Origin: Ceratopteris richardii
Taxonomy: Eukaryota; Streptophyta; Polypodiopsida; Polypodiales; Pteridaceae
Assembly (NCBI GenBank): GCA_020310875.1
Contig: CM035407.1
Coordinates: 85,577,342 to 85,641,341 of the forward strand
Direction: 5' to 3'
Length of the DNA stretch: 64,000 nt
The notes under the pieces were generated by a model. It saw nothing but the letters and a program-made list of their open reading frames with translations. It had not been told where the DNA came from and did not search any database. Below are positions 1-9,789 of this stretch, one piece after another. Made by a program: the position numbers and the translations under genes. Positions within the stretch are counted from its first letter, which is position 1. Each line of letters begins with the position of its first letter.

Positions 1-3000
1 AGCAGTTTCCAAGATCTTGAGATATTCACTTTCATGGACACATAACCTCAGGTAACCATCTTTACCGCGCTTGTATAGATTATCACCAACGAGTGAATAA
101 TCCTGGGCTTCTTGTTCCAAACTCCTTTTTCTAGCTAGAGTCATGTCTGGAGGGAATGTGTTTGTCCTCAGGAATGATACTAGTGGTTCGCTCCAATCTG
201 GCACAATGGATACTTGATAGAGAGTGGCATGTTCCACAGGTGGTTTAGTGCAACAGATTGGGCATTCCTTGCACAACTTTTGGACATCCGCTTCCATGGT
301 TGGCCAGTGCACTCCGAATCTCTTTAGAGTCTGTAAAGTTCGTTGTTTTGAATGGTGTTGCTCTAGTGCACCTACATGTGCTAATTGCAACCATTTAGCG
401 TACTCATCCTCTTCTACGCAACAAGCCAAGATCCCTTGATCTGTGTGCTTGTACATGCTTCCTGCCATGATGTGGTATTTTTGGGCTTTTACAACCTCTC
501 TGTTCCGTGTGTTTACCACAGGATGGTTAGGCCCGTATGTCAATACTGGTACCAATGGCTTGGCCCACTGCGGCACCACTTCCAAATTAAACAAGTAAGC
601 ATCAGGAAGGTCATCTGACACTCCTTGTGGGGCTTCTCCCGATGTGAGCCTAGAGAGATGATCGGCTCTCAAATGAGTCCTACCTTTCCTTACCACAACC
701 TCAAAATCGTATTCCATTAGCAAGAGAAACCATCTCACTAATCTTCCTGTATTGCATGGCTTGTTTACGAGATATAACAATGCCTGATGGTCAGTAAAAA
801 ATTTAAACTTATTTGCAAGCAAATAGTGCCTAAATTTCTTGACTGCATATACCATGCCTAATCCTTCGCGCTCTGTAGTGGTGTAATTCCGTTCAGCCGC
901 ATTCAATTGTCTGCTGGCATAGGCAATTGGAAGATCCATATTACCTTCACCAGTAGGTTGTGCAAGCACACATCCAATAGCATAATTGGATGCATCCACA
1001 TGAACATGGAATGGCTTATTCCAATCTGGTGTGGTCAAGATTGGTGCTGAACACAATCTCCGTTTAAGTTCCTGGAAGGAATTCTCACATTCATCCGTCC
1101 ACTCAAAGTTAGTCAGAAGTCCGTACATGGGCTTTGCAATGACAGCATACATGTGTATAAATCGTCGATAATAACCACAATGCCCCATGAAAGCTTGTAC
1201 TTCCTTGACATTCTTTGGCCTAGGTAGCTCCGCTATGGCTCTCACTTTTTCTTCGTCAGTAGATATGCCATTCTTTGACACTATATGTCCTAGGATCTTG
1301 CCTTGCCTGACCATAAAAACACACTTTTCGGGGTTCAGGCAGACTTGATATTCTCTACATTTGTCAAAGATTTGTTTGAGTTCAGGAATATGGGTTTGCC
1401 TAACATTGGAATGAGCACAGAGATCGTCAACGTAGAATTCTAAACTCTTCCTCAGGAACTCCTTAAACACATGGCACATCAGCCTCTGGAAGGTGGCTGG
1501 TGCATTGGTAAGCCCAAATGGCATTACTCTAAAAGCAAAAATGCCCCATTCTGTGGCAAAGGCTGTCTTATGCTGATCCTCTGGAGCTATGGCTACTTGA
1601 TTGTAGCCCGAGAATCCATCAAGGAAACTGTACACTTCCTTGCCTGCCACTCTTTCTAAGAGATGCTCTGTGATGGGAAGCGGATAGTTATCTCGAATCG
1701 TGGCGGCATTAACCTTTTTCAAGTTAATGCACACACGCAGCTTGCCATTCTTCTTGGGCACCACTACGATGGGGGATACCCATTCGGTGTGCTCAATTTC
1801 GTAGATAAATCCAGCTTCAACCAGTCTATCTATCTCTTCCTTGATCTTAGCAGCGTAATTATCATTATATGTATAAGGCTTTTGCTTAGAGGGTTTAGCA
1901 TCTGAAGTCATGGGAATGGTGTGTGAGCATATGTCAGGGTCAACACCTTTCAAATCCTTGTAACTCCAAGCGAATACATCTCTGTATTCTCTTAGCAAAG
2001 CAATCAACTCTTGCTCTTCTTCTTCTGTCAAGTCATGGCCTATATACGTGCATCTCTCCTCTCCTTCTTCTATGGCCACTACTATTTTCTTAGTAGTTTC
2101 TTTGTTATCATAGGCCTCTCCTGATTGTGCCTCTCGTTTAGGCATTCTTATCATGACTCTTCTGTCATCAATCTCGTACTTCTTAAAATTTTCTGGGACC
2201 TCAAACAAAGATTCTTCCTCTTCTGGTAAGGCTTCTCTCTTCTTTCGTTTCTTTCCTTCTTCCTTTGGGGTCACATGCGTTGCTAATCTTACATCATTTG
2301 TAACCTCTCCATGCCTCTGGGTTTGAAATTCTACCTCATGGAAGTATTCTTCATCTGATGCAAATGGTGGATCCATAATGATTGACTCTAGATCGGAGTC
2401 ACTTGCATCCTCAAATGCATCAGGGCTAGGTTCGCATTCTTCTAGAACTGCCTCTCCCATGATTGGCTCTATGGAGAAGACTGAAATATCATAGCCATCC
2501 TCATCACAGTGAGGTGTCCATTGTTCTTCGTTGATGGCTACGTCCATTGTTGCTAAGATTTCTGCCCAACCGTGAGGTTCAAATTCTTCGTCTGGAAAAA
2601 CTACAGGTGCATAGGCTGGGTCTTGGATTGATCTATGGGTTTCTTTCGCACCTACCTCTCTGGCTTTCTCTCTCTTCTCTTCTTCTACTGCTACCTTGCA
2701 CATCCATAAGTGGGTGTCTTCATGCATCCATGAGGATCCAGACCCTATGGAATGCACCGATTCTGTGTCATCTTTAGCTCTATGGATGGGATTCCACTGG
2801 ATAGGGGGGACATCTCTATGAGAATAATCCTTGAGATTGACTTTGGTTGTAACACCTAAGTGCTGCAGGTACAAAGAATTGGTCCCCCAATCCTGTACCA
2901 CTTGCAACTGTCGCATGAATGGTCTTCCCAAAATCATCTCATAGGCATGATTTTTGCTAAAGTCACATATGGCAAAGGTATGTTCAAACTCGACACCACA

Positions 3001-6000
3001 AGTGGTGAGATTTATTCCTTCTAGCAATCCTAGGGGTCTCTCTATGTGACCATCTGCCATTTGCAATTTCATTCTCGTTGGCCTGAGTGCTGGCTTGCCC
3101 CAACGCTTCCATAAGGAGGTAGTGGCAATTGCAACTCCTGCACCTGAGTCCAAAATTGCCTTCGTGGTGTAGTCCTGGTAGGTGATGGGAAGATAGGTGT
3201 TCCCTTCTTCACCTTCACACATATCCCCTATCTTATCCAAGGGAATTTCTGGCACTGTCCTATGGGATCCTACCTGGGAACGAGGTTTTGCTATCTCTGG
3301 TACTTGTTTGGCTACATGTTTCCATAATTCAGGTCTAACCTTGAGTAGCTCTTCTAACTTGAGATTACACTGCACATTAGTGTTCTTCACTACCTCTGTG
3401 TTCCTAGGAATGACTGAGTCGTCGTTCCTTACCATGACTGTGGGTGCTCTCATACATGTGGACTTTGCTTCCCATGGGCCTGTGAAGTGGGGTAGCTCTT
3501 GTATGGAATTCGACTCAAAGTCTAATCTCTCGTGAGACTGAACACTCTCATGCTCCCCGTAAATAGATGGGATGTCTTGTGGGAATTGGTCGTGTGCATC
3601 GTCCACAAGTTCAAAAGGAGGGGCGACCTCGCTTTCGTTATCCCATTTGTCTTCTTGAATCTCTCGTAGGAAGTCTGGTGCAAACCGATTCATAGAAGAA
3701 GAAGTGTCTGGCTCCGTAGAATTGGGCGCATAAGCAACCTGTGAAGGAGGGCTGATTCTATTGTTGACTCTCTCCTCGTTCTCGCAAATGGCTGGAGCAC
3801 AAGCTTCTTGGGGAGGATTACTTATTCTATTACTTTTCCGAACAGGCTCACACATCCCCTGAGAAGGAATGTAGGCAACCTGTGGAGGTACTTGAGCTTT
3901 CGAGGGAGGCTCATCTGCCTTTTGGGGGGGAAGATAAGCTTCTTGAGGAGGCCCACGGGCTTCCTGAAGAGGCTGGCTTACCCGTTCTCTTGCCCTTTCC
4001 TTTCTTTGAGGGGTAGGTTCCTTTTCTGGCTGTGCTATTGGCCTCTCTATTCTTTCTAAGGAGGGGAAGTTGTCCGGTTTAGGGGCATTGGCCACATACA
4101 CTTCTGATTGGGAATGATTCCTGTTTTTGCTTGCTTTTTCTTGGTCTTGATTTTTTTCTTCCTTGTCAGATCTTGCAATTATCCTCTCTAACTTCTCTAG
4201 GAATCCATCCAAGTGTAATTGCGTTTTGGCTGAGCCTGAGTAATTGAAAAGGCGACTGGCTTCAAACATAGTCTGAGCCAATGCGACCATTTTCGCGCAT
4301 AGTTTGGTTCTTTCTATCTCTAGGTCAGCTCTAGGATAGCACTTGTCATGATCCGTGACGTTTGGCCCTTCTTGGATTCTGGCCTGATATGCCTTAAGCA
4401 TCATGTCTATGTCTTCGGGAGTGGGATCAGCTAATACTGATCCTGTTTGGGGTGGTGGGTGGGTTGCGTGGGCTGTCTTAGAGGGTGAAGGGATGGAGGG
4501 TGATGGGGATGGTAGCGGTGGGAATGTGTGAGAGTGCGGTTGAGACGTGATCTCTATGATTTTAGCCTTGGTTTCTCGTAGACTTTCCTCAAGTTCACTC
4601 ATCTTCTTTGCCCATTGCCTTTTCATGCGTTCGCGGCTATCTTTCCAAGCTCTTGTTCTCTTTTTATTTTGGCTCTCAGTATCGCTAGCATCTAGGCTCT
4701 TTTCCTGGCCTACCCCTTGGTTTTGCTGCAATGCCTGGGCCCTAGTGACTACCTGTACTGGTGCAGTGGAAGTGACGCTTCCTGAGGAGTCTACCACTAA
4801 CCCAACAACGTTGATAGGGGTGATTTTTGGCATGCTATTGGGGTTCTTTGGGCAATCTCGTAAGAGATGCTCTTTTCCGCAATCTTGGCAGAAGCCTTGG
4901 ATCGTCACCGACTGGGTTTGCGTAGGTAGAGGCAAGGGACAATCACGAATGAGGTGATCTCCTTGGCATTTGTAGCACGGTCCTCTAGGAAATGGTGGTC
5001 GCACTTGCCTAGGTTGAGGTCTAGGGTTGGGGTTTGTATACATGACGTTCGTGTAATCTGACTCCCAACTAGGTTCGTTCGACTCTTCACCATAGTAGGA
5101 CTCTCCATGTTCTGGGGACTGCATGTAGTAAGCCTGGGGGCTATCCACATGGGTAGAATCAAAGCTATGGTCACTTGGGTCATTTTCAGAGATCAAGGAT
5201 GTTACAGGGACTATAGCTCTATTCAGGTTCTCTTCTGCAGCAGTATACTTTACCGGAATCACATTAGCTGGGGCAGGGGGTTGTTGTGCTAGCACAAGCT
5301 GAGGCCTTTGTTGGGCCTGATACTGTGGTTGGTAGGTTTGTTGGGGTCTAGCATATTGTGGTGGTGGATTTTGGTTCTGGTATCTGCCTTGTTGGTAGGG
5401 TTGCGGATAGGGTTGCCTAACTGCCTGCTTGTTGTATGGGCAGTCTTGTGCGGTGTGATTGGTGTATCTCCGTTCTATGGTGCAGTACTGGCTACTAGGG
5501 TTTACTTGGGGTTGAGCCATAATGGGACAGACGTTCGCCATATGGTCACCACCGCATGTATAGCACCTTTTCACAGGGGCAAACCTTGGGATTTGTTTGC
5601 TAGTTACACCTAGTTTCTGAGCTACTTTTTCGGCAAGTTCTTCAATTGATGTGGCTTGTGTGGAAGAGTGACTAGATGCACTATCTGAATCTTTGTAGAT
5701 TTTGGAAAGCTCTAGCTCTTCCCCTAGGTTATCTTCAATGTCAATGCACATGCGTACACATTCTTCTATGGTCCTAGGGTCCTTCAGATACACATAGGAT
5801 CTCAATTTCGTACTCAGCAATCCATCAAGGAATAAGGCTACTTGTTTAGCGGATGTGGGTAGCTCCGAAATAGGGCACCTTTCAAGATATTGTCTAAATC
5901 TCCTTCCGGCCAATCTGACAGTCTCTTGGGGGGTCTGTTTGAAGCTGTGAATTAATGAGGATGTATTGTGTCTTATGCCACTCTTAGAGAACTCTACGAT

Positions 6001-7236
6001 GAAAGCCTCTAGGAGTTGGTCTATGCTCCTGAACTGGCGTTCATCTAATGGCTGAAACCACGTAAGTGCTGTGTTCCTAAGGGTTAGACCGAAGGCATTG
6101 TACTGCGTGAACAGATCCTCCACTTGTTCAGCTCTCAAGACTTGCTTGAACTCCGCCACATGATCATAGGGATCTCCTGTGCCGTCAAAGTAGTTCTTCA
6201 TGGACTTAACTAGCTGGGTGGGTCTTAAAGTTCTTGTGTGCTCTCTAGGCCTCGGCAGAGGGAATCCATCTACATTTCTTTGGTTCCTGTGGGCTCTATG
6301 CATCTCAGGTTCTACCCTATTCGTCTCTGTTCTCGTTCTTTCTCTGCCCACGGAGTTGGCGAAACTTACTTCTGGTCTATCCCTACTTCTATCTCTTTGC
6401 GTACCATGAGCTTGGGAAGTTCCAGCCCCAGGGTGACCATAGTATACATTTGATCTTGGTTGGGGGAAAATAAATTCGCCCTTCCAAGTGTAGGCATGCT
6501 TATCATTTTCTGTCACCACAAAGATCCGTTCTGAAGCATGATCTAAGTAGGTCACTCTGCCTGGGCTATCCGGATCCTTAAACTCATAGATCATGATTGT
6601 TCCTATATCAGTTGGGTGATCCGGTTTATATCTCCAAAAGGCTTCGTCCGTTTCTCGATTGAGAAGCAAATCTATGCACTTGTTATCTTGGGGGACCCAC
6701 TCAGGTGTGATAATCCTAGTGAGAACTGATTTACCTCGAGGGGTTCTAGGTTCCACTCCCATGTTTCCTTGTTCCAAGTCACCTAAGTCCGCTTCTGAAA
6801 TTACATTTCCAAATTCATCTGTCCTATCTGGATGACTGGTGACTACGTATATGGTTCCTTCCTTGTCTAGGTATGCACCGTTTTCAAACTTGACAGCTGG
6901 GTGCTCTAGTCCTATGGATTGGTCAGGGTTTTTAATCTGGACCACAGATCTTCCTAGGCCGTCCTCATAGATGCTCGCACCTAATCGGTTGGTCCTAAGG
7001 TATTCCAACTGTGTTTTGTAAGGGCCTTCTACCCTGTACAAGTAAGGCACACCTGAACTTCCCGTAGGTCTGTCCATGCCTTGAGACATCTCTGACTCAC
7101 TGGTATCAGAGCTAGGGTAATGAGAGTGGCGACTCAACTGCTGGGCCCAAGACCTTGCAGTGTGGTTGACACTAGCCTCTGAAGACCTAAGGCTCTGTCT
7201 CTCTCTTACTAGGTGTCGTCCTGATCTAAGGTTCAT
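1..7236 (-). CDS. Gypsy-1 gag-pol polyprotein (3' part off window)
   Basis: The frame opens at ATG 7236; an in-frame TAA lies just upstream at 7249-7251. I see no stop before the window edge (2,412 codons). Domains in order: conserved N-terminal region of unknown function (residues about 55-260); Retrotrans_gag capsid (about 335-512); CCHC knuckles near 5566 and 5480 (second degenerate), then near 4980 and 4900; retropepsin with DSGA at 3139-3150 and ILGR near 2930; RT with FLDGFSGYNQ near 1615 and YVDD at 1423-1434; RNase H (about 1040-690); first H2C2 zinc module (about 450-250, H-x6-H-x30-C-x2-C). The lead-in to a second zinc module reaches the edge. Gag and pol are fused in one frame with no frameshift or stop. 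It should make a cytoplasmic particle and copy element RNA. All visible catalytic residues are intact. Confidence 0.93.
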   Translation of the reverse strand, partial: MNLRSGRHLVRERQSLRSSEASVNHTARSWAQQLSRHSHYPSSDTSESEMSQGMDRPTGSSGVPYLYRVEGPYKTQLEYLRTNRLGASIYEDGLGRSVVQIKNPDQSIGLEHPAVKFENGAYLDKEGTIYVVTSHPDRTDEFGNVISEADLGDLEQGNMGVEPRTPRGKSVLTRIITPEWVPQDNKCIDLLLNRETDEAFWRYKPDHPTDIGTIMIYEFKDPDSPGRVTYLDHASERIFVVTENDKHAYTWKGEFIFPQPRSNVYYGHPGAGTSQAHGTQRDRSRDRPEVSFANSVGRERTRTETNRVEPEMHRAHRNQRNVDGFPLPRPREHTRTLRPTQLVKSMKNYFDGTGDPYDHVAEFKQVLRAEQVEDLFTQYNAFGLTLRNTALTWFQPLDERQFRSIDQLLEAFIVEFSKSGIRHNTSSLIHSFKQTPQETVRLAGRRFRQYLERCPISELPTSAKQVALFLDGLLSTKLRSYVYLKDPRTIEECVRMCIDIEDNLGEELELSKIYKDSDSASSHSSTQATSIEELAEKVAQKLGVTSKQIPRFAPVKRCYTCGGDHMANVCPIMAQPQVNPSSQYCTIERRYTNHTAQDCPYNKQAVRQPYPQPYQQGRYQNQNPPPQYARPQQTYQPQYQAQQRPQLVLAQQPPAPANVIPVKYTAAEENLNRAIVPVTSLISENDPSDHSFDSTHVDSPQAYYMQSPEHGESYYGEESNEPSWESDYTNVMYTNPNPRPQPRQVRPPFPRGPCYKCQGDHLIRDCPLPLPTQTQSVTIQGFCQDCGKEHLLRDCPKNPNSMPKITPINVVGLVVDSSGSVTSTAPVQVVTRAQALQQNQGVGQEKSLDASDTESQNKKRTRAWKDSRERMKRQWAKKMSELEESLRETKAKIIEITSQPHSHTFPPLPSPSPSIPSPSKTAHATHPPPQTGSVLADPTPEDIDMMLKAYQARIQEGPNVTDHDKCYPRADLEIERTKLCAKMVALAQTMFEASRLFNYSGSAKTQLHLDGFLEKLERIIARSDKEEKNQDQEKASKNRNHSQSEVYVANAPKPDNFPSLERIERPIAQPEKEPTPQRKERARERVSQPLQEARGPPQEAYLPPQKADEPPSKAQVPPQVAYIPSQGMCEPVRKSNRISNPPQEACAPAICENEERVNNRISPPSQVAYAPNSTEPDTSSSMNRFAPDFLREIQEDKWDNESEVAPPFELVDDAHDQFPQDIPSIYGEHESVQSHERLDFESNSIQELPHFTGPWEAKSTCMRAPTVMVRNDDSVIPRNTEVVKNTNVQCNLKLEELLKVRPELWKHVAKQVPEIAKPRSQVGSHRTVPEIPLDKIGDMCEGEEGNTYLPITYQDYTTKAILDSGAGVAIATTSLWKRWGKPALRPTRMKLQMADGHIERPLGLLEGINLTTCGVEFEHTFAICDFSKNHAYEMILGRPFMRQLQVVQDWGTNSLYLQHLGVTTKVNLKDYSHRDVPPIQWNPIHRAKDDTESVHSIGSGSSWMHEDTHLWMCKVAVEEEKREKAREVGAKETHRSIQDPAYAPVVFPDEEFEPHGWAEILATMDVAINEEQWTPHCDEDGYDISVFSIEPIMGEAVLEECEPSPDAFEDASDSDLESIIMDPPFASDEEYFHEVEFQTQRHGEVTNDVRLATHVTPKEEGKKRKKREALPEEEESLFEVPENFKKYEIDDRRVMIRMPKREAQSGEAYDNKETTKKIVVAIEEGEERCTYIGHDLTEEEEQELIALLREYRDVFAWSYKDLKGVDPDICSHTIPMTSDAKPSKQKPYTYNDNYAAKIKEEIDRLVEAGFIYEIEHTEWVSPIVVVPKKNGKLRVCINLKKVNAATIRDNYPLPITEHLLERVAGKEVYSFLDGFSGYNQVAIAPEDQHKTAFATEWGIFAFRVMPFGLTNAPATFQRLMCHVFKEFLRKSLEFYVDDLCAHSNVRQTHIPELKQIFDKCREYQVCLNPEKCVFMVRQGKILGHIVSKNGISTDEEKVRAIAELPRPKNVKEVQAFMGHCGYYRRFIHMYAVIAKPMYGLLTNFEWTDECENSFQELKRRLCSAPILTTPDWNKPFHVHVDASNYAIGCVLAQPTGEGNMDLPIAYASRQLNAAERNYTTTEREGLGMVYAVKKFRHYLLANKFKFFTDHQALLYLVNKPCNTGRLVRWFLLLMEYDFEVVVRKGRTHLRADHLSRLTSGEAPQGVSDDLPDAYLFNLEVVPQWAKPLVPVLTYGPNHPVVNTRNREVVKAQKYHIMAGSMYKHTDQGILACCVEEDEYAKWLQLAHVGALEQHHSKQRTLQTLKRFGVHWPTMEADVQKLCKECPICCTKPPVEHATLYQVSIVPDWSEPLVSFLRTNTFPPDMTLARKRSLEQEAQDYSLVGDNLYKRGKDGYLRLCVHESEYLKILETA

Positions 7237-9191
7237 ATGCCTAACTGATTAGCCCAATTCTTTGCCCAGAGTACAACCTCGTTGCCGATCAATTGGTACC
7301 AGTCACTTGATTCTTTTTAGTTATTCCTCGTGTTTCAAGTCTTGTCTGCTATTATGTCGTCAGGAATACTTGAATGTTCTTCTTACTTTCAAGTTGATCG
7401 TTCCACGTTAGGTTCTTTCCTTTATGTCGTCGACAGTACAGAGATTAAGTTTTTAGCTTGAACTTGAGTTTTTAGGTAGTCTTCAACTTGATAGTGGCCT
7501 ATCGTCGCCCTGACTTACTCCTACTTCTAATCGTTCTTAGCCTAAGCTAGGAATTGACGAAGAGGAGTTGAGAATATTCCGACCTTTGTTGCCGAACCTT
7601 GCTCTTTAGTGCTCGAGAAGTTGATTCTCAAGCGTGCGCAACACCCTTGCTTGGATGCTCTCAATTGTTTCTCAATAGGCCTGCATAAATCCCAAGATTA
7701 GCTCCAAGTAGATCTTTCAATTGACAGACAATTTATTTCAGACACTTTTTTAATGACCCTTGTTCCCCCTTTTGCATTGTTAGAAATTTACTCTAGAGCT
7801 CCCTTGGTGTTCCTACCCCTCAATGTGTCAACTTCCAAATATCCTATCTGAAAATCAACGCGTTATTCTTATAAAAAACAGTTGAGGGCGTGTAGTATAT
7901 GTCACGAGCTTTCCGACAAGCCCTAGAGCTCAGAAAATGGATTTCGTATGAAAAAGTTATGACCGTTCAGGGTTTAGGGGGTTACTAGACAGACAGAACC
8001 TTTCGGGGGTTTTAATGCATTTTCTAAGGCCTTCGTAAGTATATGAGTACATGAAAGTGCAAATATGCCCAAAATTTAGCCTAAATTTCCAAAAATTCAC
8101 ACCTTAATTTTTACCGAAAATGCCTGTCTATCGCGATAGACGGTGTCTGTCGCGATAGACACAATCTATCGTGGGGGCTGTCTGTCGCGATAGACGGTGT
8201 CTATCGTGGATTTCTGTCTGTCGCGATAGACGGTGTCTGTCGCGATAGACGGTGTCTATCGTGGATTTCTGTCTGTCGCGATAGACGGTGTCTGTCGCAA
8301 TAGACGGTATCTGTCGCGGATTTCTGTCTGTCGCGATAGACGGTGTCTGTCGCGATAGACAGTGTCTATCGTGGATTTCTGTCTGTCGCGATAGACGGTG
8401 TCTGTCGCGATAGACGGTATCTATCGAGGATTTCTGTCTGTCGCGATAGACGGTGTCTGTCGCGATAGACGGTATCTGTCGCGGATTTCTGTCTGTCGCG
8501 ATAGACGGTGTCTGTCGCGATAGACAGTGTCTATCGTGGATTTCTGTCTGTCGCGATAGACGGTGTCTATCGCGATAGACGGTATCTATCGTGGATTTCT
8601 GTCTGTCGCGATAGACGGTGTCTGTCGCGATAGACGCTATCTGTCGTGAAATTCTGTCTGTCGCGATAGACGGTGTCTGTCGCGATAGACGGTGTCTGTC
8701 GCGATAGACAGTGTCTGTCGCGATAGACTGAAAAAATGCAAATTTTTGAAAAACTTCTAGTGATCTAGAGTGCCCACAAGGTGTAGGTTACAGTGCTAAT
8801 CATGCATTCACAAGATGTTAAGATTTTCTGTCTGTCGCGATAGACAGAGATTGTCGTCCCGGGACCTGTGCAGAGCCTATCGTACCTGCGCACACTGCTG
8901 GGGATGATGGTACAGCAAAAACCTGCAAAATAGCTCAGAAAACAAGCAAAAACAGCACATGCAAGTTCGCTCTCTCGCTCTCTCTCACAAGTGAAATGAG
9001 GGAAATGAGGTGGAGATGGGGATATAGTCAAAACTGAAATTTTCGCGATGATGGAGATGGACGTGGGAGATGGTGATGATGATGATGAAGATGGTGAAGA
9101 AAGTAAAAGAAAACCGATGAGAGTGAAGATAATACCTACAACTCCAACGCGTCAACTCTACGTCTTACCATCACACGCTCGTCCTCAAAGC
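7237..9191 (-). other. Gypsy-1 untranslated leader
   Basis: About 1.95 kb lie between the primer site and the gag ATG, with no supported coding sequence on either strand. The primer-proximal end has a purine-rich GATGAT stretch, also present in the Gypsy-2 leader. The centre is the TCGCGA array at 8123-8728, with one stray copy near 8830. The gag-proximal part (about 7860-7990) holds a short block ending AAAAAGTTATG on the plus strand that recurs in the Gypsy-2 leader. Apart from these, 7237-7850 shows nothing I recognise. Confidence 0.8.
8123..8728. repeat. Tandem array with palindromic TCGCGA core, 55-bp higher-order period
   Basis: Monomers of about 18-19 bp (GTCTGTCGCGATAGACGGT and variants) are grouped in threes into a 55-bp unit starting GATTTCT. 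The GATTTCT marker recurs at 8209, 8264, 8319 and onward to about 8649, always 55 bp apart. The first monomer at 8126-8141 (GTCTATCGCGATAGAC) is a perfect 16-bp palindrome; most others are near-palindromes with one G/A difference. The array sits inside the Gypsy-1 leader, so genomic RNA of the element would carry a row of hairpins. Confidence 0.95.
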
Positions 9192-9213
9192 TCGATCCCC
9201 GGCAACGGCGCCA
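9192..9213 (-). promoter_or_regulatory. Gypsy-1 primer-binding site, tRNA-Asp type
   Basis: On the minus strand the site reads TGGCGCCGTTGCCGGGGA and continues four more bases. From memory of plant tRNA-Asp(GUC), it is complementary to the last 22 bases including CCA. It lies 8 nt from the LTR end, the usual position for priming minus-strand DNA synthesis. Confidence 0.92.
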
Positions 9214-9221
9214 AAATTTGG

Positions 9222-9789
9222 TGTAGCTCAATGATGAGTAGCACCCCCTTTAATGTCAATCCGGGAAGACGTGAGGATGGTATGAAGACCTCGAGCAAGT
9301 GGCGGCACAAGTGCGTGAGTGAGAAGCACACAAACATGCACACACATACACACACACGCGCACACACGGCAAGACAAAGAGAGAGGATCAAGGAGTTCTT
9401 TAGATTACTTTCAAAAGCTCTTACAAGTTCGTTTCAATTACAATCTAACCTCCAAAATGAGCTCTCTAGCTCTTTTTATAGTTTTTGACTAGCTTTTGGC
9501 CCTGTCCAGACCTAGTGTCCGGCCTAGTTAAAAATTAGGTTCCAGGGCTTATTTGAGGGCTCAAACGAAGTCTAAAAATTATGAAATTTGGTACGATGGT
9601 ACTTCTAATACTCCTCAAGCTCGAGGACTCCTCGGCTTGCACAAAATGGAGTCTAATCTACCAAAAACGGGATTTACAATGTTTGTGTAGTGATTAAAAT
9701 CACTTGGGTTGTACATAATCTATGGGAAAAAATGATCTGGCCTTGTTGCCGTATTGTGCATGACTCCTTTATTGCTTTGTATGCCAACA
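9222..9789 (-). repeat. Gypsy-1 5' LTR (568 bp)
   Basis: On the minus strand it starts TGTTGG (at 9789) and ends CTACA (at 9222), followed by an 8-nt spacer and the primer site. The body is clearly homologous to the Gypsy-2 LTRs, including the stretch around 9490-9600 and a CA/TG dinucleotide run at about 9335-9370. The outer end abuts Copia-A coding sequence. Confidence 0.9.
9472..9480 (-). promoter_or_regulatory. LTR TATA box (TATAAAAAG)
   Basis: TATAAAAAG on the minus strand lies within the LTR, about 250 bp before its 3' end. The same motif is at the matching place in both Gypsy-2 LTRs (25647-25655 and 13094-13102). It is the likely Pol II core promoter of the element. Confidence 0.7.

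Larger units (their letters stand above)
1..9789 (-). mobile_element. Gypsy-1: Ty3/gypsy LTR retrotransposon, 5' part, runs off left edge
   Basis: This is the 5' portion of a minus-strand Ty3/gypsy element. Read on the minus strand it runs 5' LTR (9789-9222), 8-nt spacer, tRNA-Asp primer site, a leader of about 2 kb with a tandem array, then one gag-pol frame that is still open at the window edge. Its LTR begins TGTTGG and ends CTACA. It is inserted in the RT region of Copia-A: Copia-A coding stops at 9790, where the homologous Copia-B reads on uninterrupted. The 3' half and 3' LTR lie outside the window, so no target duplication can be tested. The intact frame makes it the least damaged gypsy copy here. 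Confidence 0.93.

Noticed and set aside
8123..8728. CRISPR-like repeat array
   Set aside because: There are no unique spacers; the units are contiguous degenerate satellite monomers inside a plant retrotransposon.
9192..9213. tRNA gene
   Set aside because: Only the 3' 22 bases of tRNA-Asp match and no cloverleaf is present; it is a primer-binding site.
9048..9488. Plus-strand open frame of 146 codons
   Set aside because: It crosses the Gypsy-1 leader, primer site and LTR on the antisense strand, and its His/Thr repeats are the CA microsatellite.
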